In this document: positions 41,747 through 53,598 of the stretch, in pieces | How the letters are laid out: each line of letters starts with the position of its first letter | Position numbering within the stretch: position 1 is the first letter of the stretch | Source: Streptosporangium violaceochromogenes | GTDB lineage: Bacteria; Actinomycetota; Actinomycetes; Streptosporangiales; Streptosporangiaceae | DNA: 64,000 bases | Direction of reading: 5' to 3' | NCBI RefSeq assembly: GCF_014654615.1 | Contig: NZ_BNBB01000016.1 | Location: 1 to 64,000, forward strand | Made by a program: the position numbers and the translations under genes | Notes under the pieces: model-generated | What the model was told of the DNA's origin: nothing | The model's input: the letters and a program-made list of their open reading frames with translations, nothing else | The model's database searches: none

Positions 41747-42145
41747 ATGCACGCTGATCCCCGAGCCCTTCGCTTCTCCGCGGCCGTGACGGTCGTGGTC
41801 CTCGCGCTTGTCCTGGTGACGGGCGGTGCGTGGCTGCTGGCCTTTCAGGCAGTGGTGTTCGCGCTGGGCGCCTTCGGCGCCTCGCCGTACGGGATGATAT
41901 TCAAAGAGATAGTGAAGAGCCCTCCCAGGGAGCTGGAAGACGCCACGCCCCCGCGTTTCGCGCAGGGAGTGGGCCTTTTCTTTGCTCTGGTGGGTTTGAT
42001 CGGATACGTCACGCAGATCACGCCGTTGGCCCTCGGCGCCACCGCCGCGGCACTTTTCGCCGCCTTTCTCAACGCAGCCTTCGGGCTCTGCCTCGGCTGC
42101 GAGATGTTCCTGATCGTTCGCCGTTTACTACCCGCCGCAAAATGA
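41747..42145 (+). CDS. DUF4395 membrane protein
   Basis: A 132-residue membrane protein with four hydrophobic helices and conserved features: PRALRFSAAVTVVVLALVL, GASPYGMIFKEIVKSP and CLGCEMFLIVRRL (CxxC near the C-terminus). DUF4395 genes typically sit beside rhodanese or thioredoxin-like genes and are thought to take part in sulfur or thiol handling at the membrane. Followed 13 bp later by the sulfurtransferase gene. Confidence 0.85.
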   Translation: MHADPRALRFSAAVTVVVLALVLVTGGAWLLAFQAVVFALGAFGASPYGMIFKEIVKSPPRELEDATPPRFAQGVGLFFALVGLIGYVTQITPLALGATAAALFAAFLNAAFGLCLGCEMFLIVRRLLPAAK

Positions 42146-42158
42146 TCCCGGAGGATCC

Positions 42159-42998
42159 ATGAGCCGCTCCGCCGTCCTGGTGGACGCCGACTGGGTCGAG
42201 GCCAACCTCGGCACCGACGGCATCGTCCTCGTCGAAGTCGACGAGGACACCAGCGCATACGAAAAGGGCCACATCCGTGGCGCAGTGAGGGTCGACTGGA
42301 AGACCGACCTTCAAGACCCCGTCCGCCGCGACTTCGTCGACCGCGAGGGCTTCGAGGCGCTGCTGTCCGCCCGTGGCATCGCCAACGACGACACCGTCGT
42401 CCTCTACGGCGGTAACAACAACTGGTTCGCCGCCTACGCCTACTGGTACTTCAAGCTCTACGGCCACGAGAACGTCAAGCTGCTCGACGGTGGCCGCAAG
42501 AAGTGGGAGCTCGACTCCCGCGAGCTGGTCAAGGACGTCCCCAACCGTCCCGCCACCGAGTACCGGGCGACGGAACAGGACCTGTCCATCCGCGCCTTCC
42601 GCGACGACGTCGTCTCCGCGATCGGCAAGCTCAACCTGGTCGACGTGCGCTCGCCCGACGAGTTCACCGGCAAGCTGCTCGCCCCCGCGCACCTTCCGCA
42701 GGAGCAGGCCCAGCGCGCCGGCCACGTGCCGACCGCCCGTAACATCCCGTGGTCCAAGGCCGCCAACGACGACGGCACCTTCAAGTCCGACGAGGCCCTG
42801 AAGGCCCTGTACGAGGCGGAGGGCGTCGACTTCGCCAAGGACACCATCGCCTACTGCCGTATCGGCGAGCGCTCGGCTCACACGTGGTTCGTCCTGCACG
42901 AGCTCCTCGATCAGCCCAGCGTCAAGAACTACGACGGCTCGTGGACAGAGTACGGCTCGCTCGTGGGCGTGCCGATCGAACTTGGAGAGGCCCGATAA
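42159..42998 (+). CDS. Thiosulfate sulfurtransferase (two-domain rhodanese)
   Basis: A 279-residue protein of two rhodanese domains. The catalytic Cys233 is in AYCRIGERSAHTWF; the N-terminal domain is inactive, as usual. It transfers sulfane sulfur from thiosulfate to cyanide or another thiophile. GGAGG lies 5-9 bp before the ATG. Its stop overlaps the DUF1416 start by one base. Genes of this type are named cysA or sseA in relatives; the symbol is left blank because usage varies. Confidence 0.9.
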   Translation: MSRSAVLVDADWVEANLGTDGIVLVEVDEDTSAYEKGHIRGAVRVDWKTDLQDPVRRDFVDREGFEALLSARGIANDDTVVLYGGNNNWFAAYAYWYFKLYGHENVKLLDGGRKKWELDSRELVKDVPNRPATEYRATEQDLSIRAFRDDVVSAIGKLNLVDVRSPDEFTGKLLAPAHLPQEQAQRAGHVPTARNIPWSKAANDDGTFKSDEALKALYEAEGVDFAKDTIAYCRIGERSAHTWFVLHELLDQPSVKNYDGSWTEYGSLVGVPIELGEAR

Positions 42999-43294
42999 TG
43001 ACTCAGGGATGCGCCGCCCCCGAACAGACCATCGCCCTTCCCGCCGGGATCGACCTTTCGACCCAGGCCGTCATCCAGGGAGTCGTCTCCGGCGCGGGCA
43101 CGGCCTACGCCCGCCTGCTGGACCACTCCGGTGAGTTCACCGGCGAGGTCGTGGTGTCCGACGAGGGCGTCTTCCGCTTCTTCGCCGCCCCCGGTGACTG
43201 GACCGTCCGCATCATCGCGGGCGGCGGCGTCACCAAGGACGTCCCCGCCCAGGCCCGCCTGGGCGAGGTCACCCAGCTCGCCGTGGCGGTCTGA
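42998..43294 (+). CDS. DUF1416 protein
   Basis: A 98-residue protein in the conserved pair rhodanese-DUF1416. It opens with MTQGCAAPEQTI and is mostly beta strands (AYARLLDHSGEFTGEVVVSD, WTVRIIAGGG), like a small Ig/transthyretin-like domain. The N-terminal Cys may matter for sulfur transfer; unproven. Start overlaps the rhodanese stop (TAATG). Confidence 0.87.
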   Translation: MTQGCAAPEQTIALPAGIDLSTQAVIQGVVSGAGTAYARLLDHSGEFTGEVVVSDEGVFRFFAAPGDWTVRIIAGGGVTKDVPAQARLGEVTQLAVAV

Positions 43295-43320
43295 CCCGCA
43301 CGGCGCGGCTCGACGACACA

Positions 43321-43355
43321 GGGACCGGCGTCTCCTCTTATGGGGGCGCCGGCCC
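43321..43355 (+). terminator. Terminator hairpin after the sulfur operon
   Basis: GGGACCGGCG (43321-43330) pairs with CGCCGGCCC (43347-43355), imperfectly, across a 16-nt loop, 27 bp past the DUF1416 stop. Confidence 0.55.
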
Positions 43356-43490
43356 TTGGCGTGCGCCCACCGGCGCGCGGCCTCGCGGCGGCGCCGTCCT
43401 GACGCCGTCCCGTCCTGGACCGTTCCATCTCGGGCCGCGGCCCGGCGTCGTGGTCGTGGCTGTGCCTGTGGCGGGCGCACGGCGGGCGGC

Positions 43491-44861
43491 TCAGCGCCGG
43501 AACAGCAGCACCTGGTCGCCTGGCTCGGGCTTCGCGGAGTCCGGCCGGGCGAACGTCTCCGCCGACTCCTCCTCCAGGGGCATCCGGTCCTCCAGGGGCA
43601 TCCGGGCCGCGCTCGGGGTGATCCGCACCTCGACCTGGCCGGCGACCTCCCGGGGCACCAGGCTGATCGCCTCGTAGGCGTATTCGGCGCCGACCAGGTG
43701 GTCGCCGACCGAGACGGGGAGGCCGTCACGGACGATCTCCGTCTGCCACGAGCGGCCGTCGGGGTGGCGGACCTCGATGCCCGGAGCGGCCCGCCGGGCC
43801 ACGCCCTCGGCGTTCAGGGACGTCCTGGTCACCGTGATCTTCAGCCACCGCAGGCCGGGGCCCGCCGGGCGCGCGTCCGGCAGCGCGTCCGCCTGATCGA
43901 CGTCCACCTTCCACGCCACGTTCATGAGGACCCCGGTGCCCCCCGGGGGGACGACGTGGACCCGGGGGGCGGGCACGCCCGCCTGATGGGGGCGGTAGTC
44001 GTTCCGGGTGGGGACGCCGGGGGTCAGCGTCACGGCGACGACCGCGGCGAGGACCACGACGAGGGCCGCGACGAGGGACACGACGCCGATCCGCAGTGCC
44101 GTACGGCGCCGCGCGGGGGCGGGCTCCTCCCACACCGGTGCGTCCTCACCGGAGACCCTGGGCTCGGGCACCACCCCGGCCGCCGTCTCGGATGCCACCC
44201 CGGCCGCCGTGGAGGGCTCGGCCCGTGACGTCCTGGCGCCCGTCCCGGACGCCTCCCCGGCCTCCCTGGGGTCTTCGGGCTGTTCGGGGGCGGTCCGGGG
44301 AGAGGGCGGGGCCGCGGGCACGGCGGGGAACGGCTGGGTGGAGGAGCCCGGTGGCTCCTCCGCGGCCCTCGCCACGGGCGGCCAGACCTGCTCGTCGGCG
44401 AACGTACGGCGGGGCCCGGGATACCACAGCTCGGAGGCGTGTCTCGGCGGCGGGGTCCCGGGTGTGACGGTGATGGGCCGGGGAAGCTCCGGCGGTGCGG
44501 CGGCCCGAGGGGCCGGGGGCGCGACCGGGGCGGCCACACGGGCCTCGGGGGCGGCGGTGGGGCCCGCGGTGGCGGAGGGCGCGGGAGCGGCGGGGGCCTC
44601 AAAGACGGGCGCCTCGAAGGCGGGCGCCTCGAAGGCGGCGGGGGCTTCAAAGGCGGCGGGACTCTCGGGAACGCCGGGGACGGCCGCGGGCTCGGGCCGG
44701 GAGCCGGACGGAGGCGCCGGCCAGGCGCCGGAGGAGGGCCAGGGAGCGCCGCGGTAGCCGGTGGACGTCGAGGACCCCTTCGGGCCGTCCGCGGCGGCGG
44801 GGGGCGCCACGGGCTCCGGGGAGCCGGGGGAGCCGTTCTCGGGGAGCGGGGTGCCGGTCAC
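43491..44861 (-). CDS. Proline-rich single-pass membrane protein, unknown
   Basis: A 456-residue protein: a long disordered Pro/Ala/Glu-rich cytoplasmic part with AFEAP-type repeats (about 1-245), one membrane helix near 255-275 (GVVSLVAALVVVLAAVVAV), and an extracytoplasmic beta-rich domain (about 290-456) that resembles a DUF4352-type fold. GTG at 44861 overlaps the stop of the small upstream frame by GTGA. Function unknown. It is convergent with the sulfur operon and divergent from the membrane/ATPase pair. Confidence 0.75.
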   Translation of the reverse strand: MTGTPLPENGSPGSPEPVAPPAAADGPKGSSTSTGYRGAPWPSSGAWPAPPSGSRPEPAAVPGVPESPAAFEAPAAFEAPAFEAPVFEAPAAPAPSATAGPTAAPEARVAAPVAPPAPRAAAPPELPRPITVTPGTPPPRHASELWYPGPRRTFADEQVWPPVARAAEEPPGSSTQPFPAVPAAPPSPRTAPEQPEDPREAGEASGTGARTSRAEPSTAAGVASETAAGVVPEPRVSGEDAPVWEEPAPARRRTALRIGVVSLVAALVVVLAAVVAVTLTPGVPTRNDYRPHQAGVPAPRVHVVPPGGTGVLMNVAWKVDVDQADALPDARPAGPGLRWLKITVTRTSLNAEGVARRAAPGIEVRHPDGRSWQTEIVRDGLPVSVGDHLVGAEYAYEAISLVPREVAGQVEVRITPSAARMPLEDRMPLEEESAETFARPDSAKPEPGDQVLLFRR

Positions 44862-45079
44862 GTGCGGCTCACCGGCGGGCGGACGCCCTCCGCGGCGGGG
44901 GCCGGGCCTCGCGCGGCGGTTCCGCCGAAACCCGGCCCGACACCCGTGACCGTTCCACCGGGACCAGGCCCGACACCCGTGATCAACCCACCGAAACCCG
45001 GGCCGACCCCCATGACCAGGGCGATCGCCGGTATCGCGAGCGGGCGTCGTCCGCGCGCGTCACCGGAGCGAGACGTCAT
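44858..45079 (-). CDS. Small glycine-rich hydrophobic ORF
   Basis: A 73-residue frame whose stop overlaps the next start by GTGA. A hydrophobic segment, LAIPAIALVMGVGPGFGG, is followed by three GVGPGxGG-type repeats, also seen as a DNA repeat (CCGACACCCGTGA-like near 44938 and 44970). No ribosome binding site precedes the ATG, so it could be leaderless or not a gene; the coupling to the 456-aa gene is the main support. Confidence 0.4.
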   Translation of the reverse strand: MTSRSGDARGRRPLAIPAIALVMGVGPGFGGLITGVGPGPGGTVTGVGPGFGGTAARGPAPAAEGVRPPVSRT

Positions 45080-45244
45080 GACAGAGGATGGTAATCGCTG
45101 GCCTCCGTCTCGACCGACTCATTCGTCCGTTAAGTAGTGGGGAACATGGGGAAAATACAGCAGATTGGCGGGAACGCTGCCCGAATCGGAGGTCCAGCTC
45201 TTACGCTGTCTCCGAGGCGGCGAGAGCCCTATGGCGGAGGTTCC

Positions 45245-47191
45245 GTGGCGGACGTGCATCCCGAGCATGCGCAGCTCCAGGCGGACCGGATCTACCTGGG
45301 CTGGCAGTACGCCCTGCTGCATCCTGACCCCGGTCCGGCTCCTCGCCGTCCCTCTCCCGCCGCCGAGGACGCCGCCGCGCCGGTCGACCCCGACTGGGTG
45401 CGCCGGGAGCGCCTCAACGAGCACCTGCTGAACCGCCCGGTGAAGGTCTTCAGGTTCTTCATGGCCGGGCTCGCCGTGCTGATCCTCCTCCTCGGTGTCA
45501 CCGAGCTGCTGAGCTGGTCGTTCGCGGCCCTGGGGTTGATCGCCTCCGGCGGGGTGGCCGCGTTCTGCAGCTACGCGATCTACCAGGGCGACCGGGCGGT
45601 CCGCCACCGGATCGAAGAGCGCCGGGCGGTCGACGACCGCCAGCGGGAAGAGCGCGACAGGGAGCTGTTCCAGGCCCAGGAGGAGCACGCCGTCCGCTAC
45701 CGCGAGTGGGCCGAGAAGAAGGAGCGCCACGACCGGCAGCTCACCTGGTACGCCGTGACCGTGCCGGACGAGATCGACCGGATCGACGTGGCGGGGGGCA
45801 CGCTGCCCGGCTGGTCGGCGCTGATCACCCTGCTCGGCGCCACCCGCCTCTACAGCGGCGGCCACCTGACCGTCCTCGACCTGTCCGAGGGCGCCATCGC
45901 CAAGGACCTCATCGAGCTGGCGCGCAGGGGCGGCGACGACCCGCTGGTCTGGGTGCTGCCGGTCGACCTGCCCCGGCTCGACCTGGGGGCGACGCTGGCC
46001 CCGGAGGCGTTCGCCGACGTGCTCGCCCACGTGGTGAGCGTCAGCGAGGAGCACCGCACGACCAGGGACCTGTCGTTCGACAACGCGATCCTGGAGCGGG
46101 TCCTGGGCGTCCTGGGCAAGAACGCCACGATCAACCAGGTCACCGCCGCCCTGCGGGCGCTGGCCCAGGTCGGCGACCCCCGTGACGACCTCCTGCGCGG
46201 GCTGATCACCGCGACCCAGCTTGAGCGGATCGGCACGCTGTTCGGCCGGGGCGTCAGCGACCGGGTGGTGATCGAGCGCGCCTGGGCGCTTGAGTCGCAG
46301 CTCCGCAAGCTGGAGACCCTGGGCTCGGAGGCCGTACGGCTGCCGCCCGCGCGCCTGCGGGTGGTGTCGATGGACCGGCAGGCCGGGGTGTTCGGCAACC
46401 GCGTCCTGGGCACCTACGTGACCACCGCGCTCACCCACATCCTGCGCCAGTCTCCGGCCTCGGAGCGGCCGTGGTACCACACGATCATCGTCGCGGGCGC
46501 GGACAAACTCCGCGGCGACGTGCTCGACCGGCTGATGGACGCCTGTGAGACGTCGCGGACCGGCCTGGTGCTCACCTACCGGTCGCTCACCCCGACCGTG
46601 CGGGAGCGGCTCGGCAGGGGGCACGCGGCGGTGACGTTCATGCGGCTGGGCAACGCCGAGGACGCCCGGATCGCCAGCGAGCACGTTGGCACCGAGCACC
46701 GCCTGGAGCTGGCCCAGCTCACCGAGACGATCAGCGCCGCCGGGGCCGGGCTCGACGGCGGCTACGTCTCCACCGTCGGCCAGGCCGACGACGGCGACGA
46801 CTCCCGCGACCTCGGCCGTGCCGACCTGAAGGAGGACATCACCTCCTCCACCGAGTGGGGTCGCAGGGCGACCGAGGCGATGGGGGAGACCGAGCGGGTT
46901 CTGCATCGTTCCAGGGAGTTCCTGGTCGAGCCGCACCAGCTCCAGCAGCTCCCCACCACCTCGGTGATCGTCACCGACGCCACCGCACAGGGGCGCAGGG
47001 TCCGCCTCGCCGACGCCAACCCGGCGATCCTGACCTTCCCCAAGACGACGCTCGGGGAGTTCGACGAGATCAAGGAGGCGGTGCTGGAGCGCGCGGAGGG
47101 GGAGCGGCGCCACGAGCCGAGCCTGGCCGGAGACGTTCCCCCCAACCTCGGCCCGCCCCCGGCCCGCCTCGACTGGCGTAAACGCCAATGA
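45245..47191 (+). CDS. Large membrane-linked protein paired with a HerA-type ATPase, unknown
   Basis: A 648-residue protein (681 if the ATG at 45146 is used). GTG at 45245 follows GGCGGAGG. Two membrane helices lie at about 68-112, then a charged coiled coil (about 115-165, RHRIEERRAVDDRQREERDR), then a large soluble domain with a nucleotide-binding-like pattern but no clear P-loop (WYHTIIVAGADKLRGDVLDR; TGLVLTYRSL), perhaps a degenerate ATPase. No family recognised. The ATPase gene follows in the same direction, 181 bp later. Confidence 0.7.
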   Translation: MADVHPEHAQLQADRIYLGWQYALLHPDPGPAPRRPSPAAEDAAAPVDPDWVRRERLNEHLLNRPVKVFRFFMAGLAVLILLLGVTELLSWSFAALGLIASGGVAAFCSYAIYQGDRAVRHRIEERRAVDDRQREERDRELFQAQEEHAVRYREWAEKKERHDRQLTWYAVTVPDEIDRIDVAGGTLPGWSALITLLGATRLYSGGHLTVLDLSEGAIAKDLIELARRGGDDPLVWVLPVDLPRLDLGATLAPEAFADVLAHVVSVSEEHRTTRDLSFDNAILERVLGVLGKNATINQVTAALRALAQVGDPRDDLLRGLITATQLERIGTLFGRGVSDRVVIERAWALESQLRKLETLGSEAVRLPPARLRVVSMDRQAGVFGNRVLGTYVTTALTHILRQSPASERPWYHTIIVAGADKLRGDVLDRLMDACETSRTGLVLTYRSLTPTVRERLGRGHAAVTFMRLGNAEDARIASEHVGTEHRLELAQLTETISAAGAGLDGGYVSTVGQADDGDDSRDLGRADLKEDITSSTEWGRRATEAMGETERVLHRSREFLVEPHQLQQLPTTSVIVTDATAQGRRVRLADANPAILTFPKTTLGEFDEIKEAVLERAEGERRHEPSLAGDVPPNLGPPPARLDWRKRQ

Positions 47192-47372
47192 GACGTCCGT
47201 TTGAGGTAATGGCCTGGTCAATGCGGAGGTGCGATCCCCGAGGAAGGTTCGACCTTGGTTGCCGGGATGCCCCGTCCCCGGATGGCCCGGATCGTCGCCG
47301 GTCGGTACGGCGGAGCGATCCCGTGAAGCGTCGACCCCCCGTCCTGAGCCGGGTCCCCCGGGTGGAGAGTAA

Positions 47373-50357
<2,985 letters not shown>

Positions 50358-50555
50358 GGGCGCGCCCGCCGCGGCGTGTCCGGGGGCGGTCCGCCGTGCG
50401 GGCGGGCCGCGTTCGGCGCGGGCGGCGCGGAGGGGCGTCACCAGACGGTGAACGCGACCAACCACGGCTAGGATCGGCGGCATGAACGATTCGGCGAAAC
50501 CGGCCCGTCCGGCCCCCGCGTCGTCCTGCGACAGGCCGCCAGGCGAGGAGACGGC

Positions 50556-51845
50556 ATGACTCAGCTTCCGCTGCGAGCGCAGCTCGCGAGCGCTCTCGGC
50601 CGCACGGCCGCGACCCTGTCCCGGGCCACCGGCCGAGGTGACGGGTCGGTGATCGGAGGCAGGGTCGGGCTGGCGCTTGAGCCCGACCTGCTGCGTAAGC
50701 TGGCGCGCGACCGCAAGCTGGCGCTGGTGAGCGCCACCAACGGCAAGACCACCACGACCCGGCTGATCACCTCCGCGCTCCAGGAGCTCGGTGACGTCGC
50801 CACCAACGCGTTCGGCGCCAACATGCCCGCCGGGCACGTCTCGGCGCTGTCGTCGGCCAAGCACGCCCCCTACGGCGTGCTGGAGGTCGACGAGAAATAC
50901 CTTCCCGAGGTGATCGACACCACCGGCGCCGGGGTGGTCGTCCTGATGAACCTCAGCCGCGACCAGATGGACCGTGCCGGTGAGATCTGGCTGCTGGCCC
51001 AGAGGTGGCGGCGGGCGCTGGCCGGTAAGGACACCCATGTGATCGCCAACGCCGACGACCCGCTGGTGACCTGGGGCGCCTCCACGGCCTCCAGGGTGAC
51101 CTGGGTGTCGGCCGGGCAGCCCTGGAAGGAGGACTCCTGGTGCTGCCCCGAGTGCGGCGGCCCGCTGGACCGCAAGGGGATGGAGTACGTCCCGCCCGGC
51201 GGCCACCTGTCGGGTGTGGTCATCTCCCATACGGTGGACAACGACTGGGCCTGCCGTGAGTGCGTCTTCCGGCGGCCGGAGCCGACCTGGTTCCTCGACG
51301 AGGACGCGGCGATCGACCCGCGCGGGCAGCGCTGGGTGCTGGACATCCAGCTTCCCGGCCGCGCCAACCGGGCCAACGCGGTGGTCGCGCTGGCCACCGC
51401 GGAGACGTTCGGCGTGCCGGTCGAGCGGGCCCTACCGCGGCTGCGCGAGGTCACGTCCGTGGCCGGCCGCTACACCACGGTCCAGCGCGACGGCAGGCAC
51501 GCCCGCCTGTTGCTGGCCAAGAACCCGGCGGGCTGGCTGGAGGCGTTCGACGTCCTGGACCGTGCGCTGCCGGTGATCCTCTCGGTGAACGCCCAGGGGC
51601 CCGACGGCCGTGACACCTCGTGGCTGTGGGACGTGGACTACCGCGTGCTGCGCGGCCGGCAGGTCTTCGTGACCGGGGAGCGGCGGCTCGACCTCGCGCT
51701 GCGGCTGGATGTGGCCGGTGTGCCGTTCACCCTCACCGACTCCTTCGGGGAGGCGCTCGCCGCGCAGCCGCCGGGCAAGGTCGATGTGATCGCCAACTAC
51801 ACCGCCTTCCAGCAGATTCGATCGGAGTTCGGTCGTGCCGTCTGA
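50556..51845 (+). CDS. murT: Lipid II isoglutaminyl synthase, MurT subunit
   Basis: A 429-residue Mur-ligase-like protein. The ATP site is SATNGKTTTTRLI, a zinc ribbon is built from CCPECGG and CRECVF, and the C-terminal DUF1727 domain follows. With GatD it amidates the D-glutamate of lipid II. GAGGAGA precedes the ATG. Overlaps gatD by 11 bp. Confidence 0.93.
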   Translation: MTQLPLRAQLASALGRTAATLSRATGRGDGSVIGGRVGLALEPDLLRKLARDRKLALVSATNGKTTTTRLITSALQELGDVATNAFGANMPAGHVSALSSAKHAPYGVLEVDEKYLPEVIDTTGAGVVVLMNLSRDQMDRAGEIWLLAQRWRRALAGKDTHVIANADDPLVTWGASTASRVTWVSAGQPWKEDSWCCPECGGPLDRKGMEYVPPGGHLSGVVISHTVDNDWACRECVFRRPEPTWFLDEDAAIDPRGQRWVLDIQLPGRANRANAVVALATAETFGVPVERALPRLREVTSVAGRYTTVQRDGRHARLLLAKNPAGWLEAFDVLDRALPVILSVNAQGPDGRDTSWLWDVDYRVLRGRQVFVTGERRLDLALRLDVAGVPFTLTDSFGEALAAQPPGKVDVIANYTAFQQIRSEFGRAV

Positions 51846-52551
51846 CAGCGTCCTACGCCTTGTCTGGATTTATCCGGACCTGTTGAGCACCTACGGCGAT
51901 CAGGGCAACGTCCTGGTCCTGGAACAGCGCGCCCAGCGCCGCGGCATCGCGGTCGAGACCCTCCACGTGCGCTCGGCCGACGCGGTGCCCGAGAGCGGCG
52001 ACATCTACCTGATCGGCGGCGGCGAGGACCGCCCGCAGATCCTCGCCTCGGAACGGCTGCGCAGGGACGGCGGCCTGCACCGGGCCGTCGCGCGCGGCGC
52101 GTCCCTGCTGGCCGTCTGCGCGGGTTACCAGATCATGGGCACCACGTTCGGCGGCGAGGAGGGCCAGCCGGTGGAGGGCATCGGGCTGATCGACATCTCC
52201 AGCGGCAGGGGCGCCGGCCGGGCCGTCGGCGAACTGGCCGGTGAGGCCGACACGGTGCTCGGCATCCCGACGCTGACCGGGTTCGAGAACCACATGGGCG
52301 TCACCCGGCTGGGCCCGGGCGTCCGGCCGCTGGCCCGCACGACGGTCGGCACGGGCAACGGCGACGGCACCGAGGGGTGCCACATCGGCAAGGTCGTCGG
52401 CACCTACCTGCACGGTCCCGCGCTCGCCCGCAACCCCGGCCTGGCGGACCTGCTGCTGACCTGGGCCGTCGGGGCGCAGCTGCCGCCCCTCGACGACACC
52501 TGGTTCGAGCGGCTTCGCCGGGAACGGCTGTCCGCCGTCCTGCCCCGCTGA
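51835..52551 (+). CDS. gatD: Lipid II isoglutaminyl synthase, glutamine amidotransferase GatD subunit
   Basis: A 238-residue class I (CobB/CobQ-like) glutaminase with the catalytic Cys95 in LLAVCAGYQIMG and His193 in GTYLHGP. It supplies ammonia to MurT. It starts with GTG at 51835 inside the end of murT, so the two subunits are made together. Confidence 0.93.
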   Translation: MPSDSVLRLVWIYPDLLSTYGDQGNVLVLEQRAQRRGIAVETLHVRSADAVPESGDIYLIGGGEDRPQILASERLRRDGGLHRAVARGASLLAVCAGYQIMGTTFGGEEGQPVEGIGLIDISSGRGAGRAVGELAGEADTVLGIPTLTGFENHMGVTRLGPGVRPLARTTVGTGNGDGTEGCHIGKVVGTYLHGPALARNPGLADLLLTWAVGAQLPPLDDTWFERLRRERLSAVLPR

Positions 52552-52620
52552 GGCCGCCGGGCCTCTTAAGGCCGGGTCCTCTTCCGAGCCCCCGAGTTCC
52601 CTCTGGGCCCGCCGGGCCCG

Positions 52621-52655
52621 CCAAAGGCCGCGTCCTTGAAGAACGCGGCCTTTGG
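52621..52655 (+). terminator. Terminator after murT-gatD
   Basis: CCAAAGGCCGCGT (52621-52633) and ACGCGGCCTTTGG (52643-52655) form a perfect 13-bp stem with a 9-nt loop, 70 bp past the gatD stop. Confidence 0.85.
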
Positions 52656-53267
52656 CATGGTTTCCGTATGGAACACCCGCCGGGGCGAGGCCCTGCCAGG
52701 GATCGTCGTCGGGGGCTCTGTCGTTAGGACGCACCCCGTGGATCATCTATCCTGTGCTGACATGATTTGTCCGGTGCGTTTGTGGACGGTCCAGCATCGA
52801 ATGGTTCGCACCCGCTCCGGTACCCGCCGGAAATACGGGCCGTCTCCATGCCGGCCAGGACTGATGAGCGTCGCGACGGGACGGCAACGCCGGCCGGCGA
52901 TCAGGTCAGACGCTCCTCATCCACACGGATGATTTACGTCAACCTGCCATAAAAGATCCATGGGACACGCCCTCACCGCCTGTCGTCGCGCTGCTCAGGG
53001 CGTCGGCGCCGCGGTGAGCGAGTGGCCGGATCGGAAGTTCGAGGCCGTGTGGACGACCGGGAAGGTGGAGGAGCTTTCAAGATCGAAACCCCCACACCGC
53101 GGCCGGCCGGAGGATCGATGCACGGAGAGCGGCCGAACGCCGGGCTCGTCATCGTGATTGATGATGGGGTTTGCTCAAATCCAGCGTTTCCCCTGGCCCG
53201 TCCAGCGCATTGACTGGAGGGGAAAACAGCCGACGCAACTCGCACGGCTGTCGATAAGGGGGTCGTG
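52656..53267. other. Intergenic region without recognised gene
   Basis: About 610 bp of moderate GC. Small frames at 52960-53157 and 53022-53213 have no binding sites or homology signals. The right end carries the AAGGGGG binding site of the zinc-finger gene. Confidence 0.4.
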
Positions 53268-53579
53268 ATGACCCTGGACATACAAGGCGTCAACATCCCG
53301 GCACGTGGAAGCCCGAATGGTCAGACCGCGTGCTGTGACCACCTGGACACGGTTCCGGCCGCCGAGTACGGGCCACCGGAATGCGAGCGGTGCCTGGCCC
53401 GGGGGCTGGCCTGGACAAGCCTGTGGGCCTGCCTGACCTGTGGCTGGGTGGCGTGTTCCGACGATTCACCGGGTGGCCACGCGAGGAAGCACTACGAGGA
53501 GACCGACCACGCGGTGGTCGTCTCGCTGGACCCGAATACGACCTGGCGTTGGTGTTACGTACACGGACGAATCGCATGA
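53268..53579 (+). CDS. UBP-type zinc-finger protein
   Basis: A 103-residue protein that is essentially one ZnF-UBP domain: CDHLD, CERCLARGLAW, LWACLTCGWVACSD and HARKHYEETDHAVVVSLD supply the Cys/His ligands. In eukaryotes the fold binds ubiquitin tails; bacterial single-domain versions have no settled role. The desaturase gene starts 20 bp downstream, so the two form an operon. Confidence 0.88.
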   Translation: MTLDIQGVNIPARGSPNGQTACCDHLDTVPAAEYGPPECERCLARGLAWTSLWACLTCGWVACSDDSPGGHARKHYEETDHAVVVSLDPNTTWRWCYVHGRIA

Positions 53580-53598
53580 CCGAGAAGGAAAGAGACTT

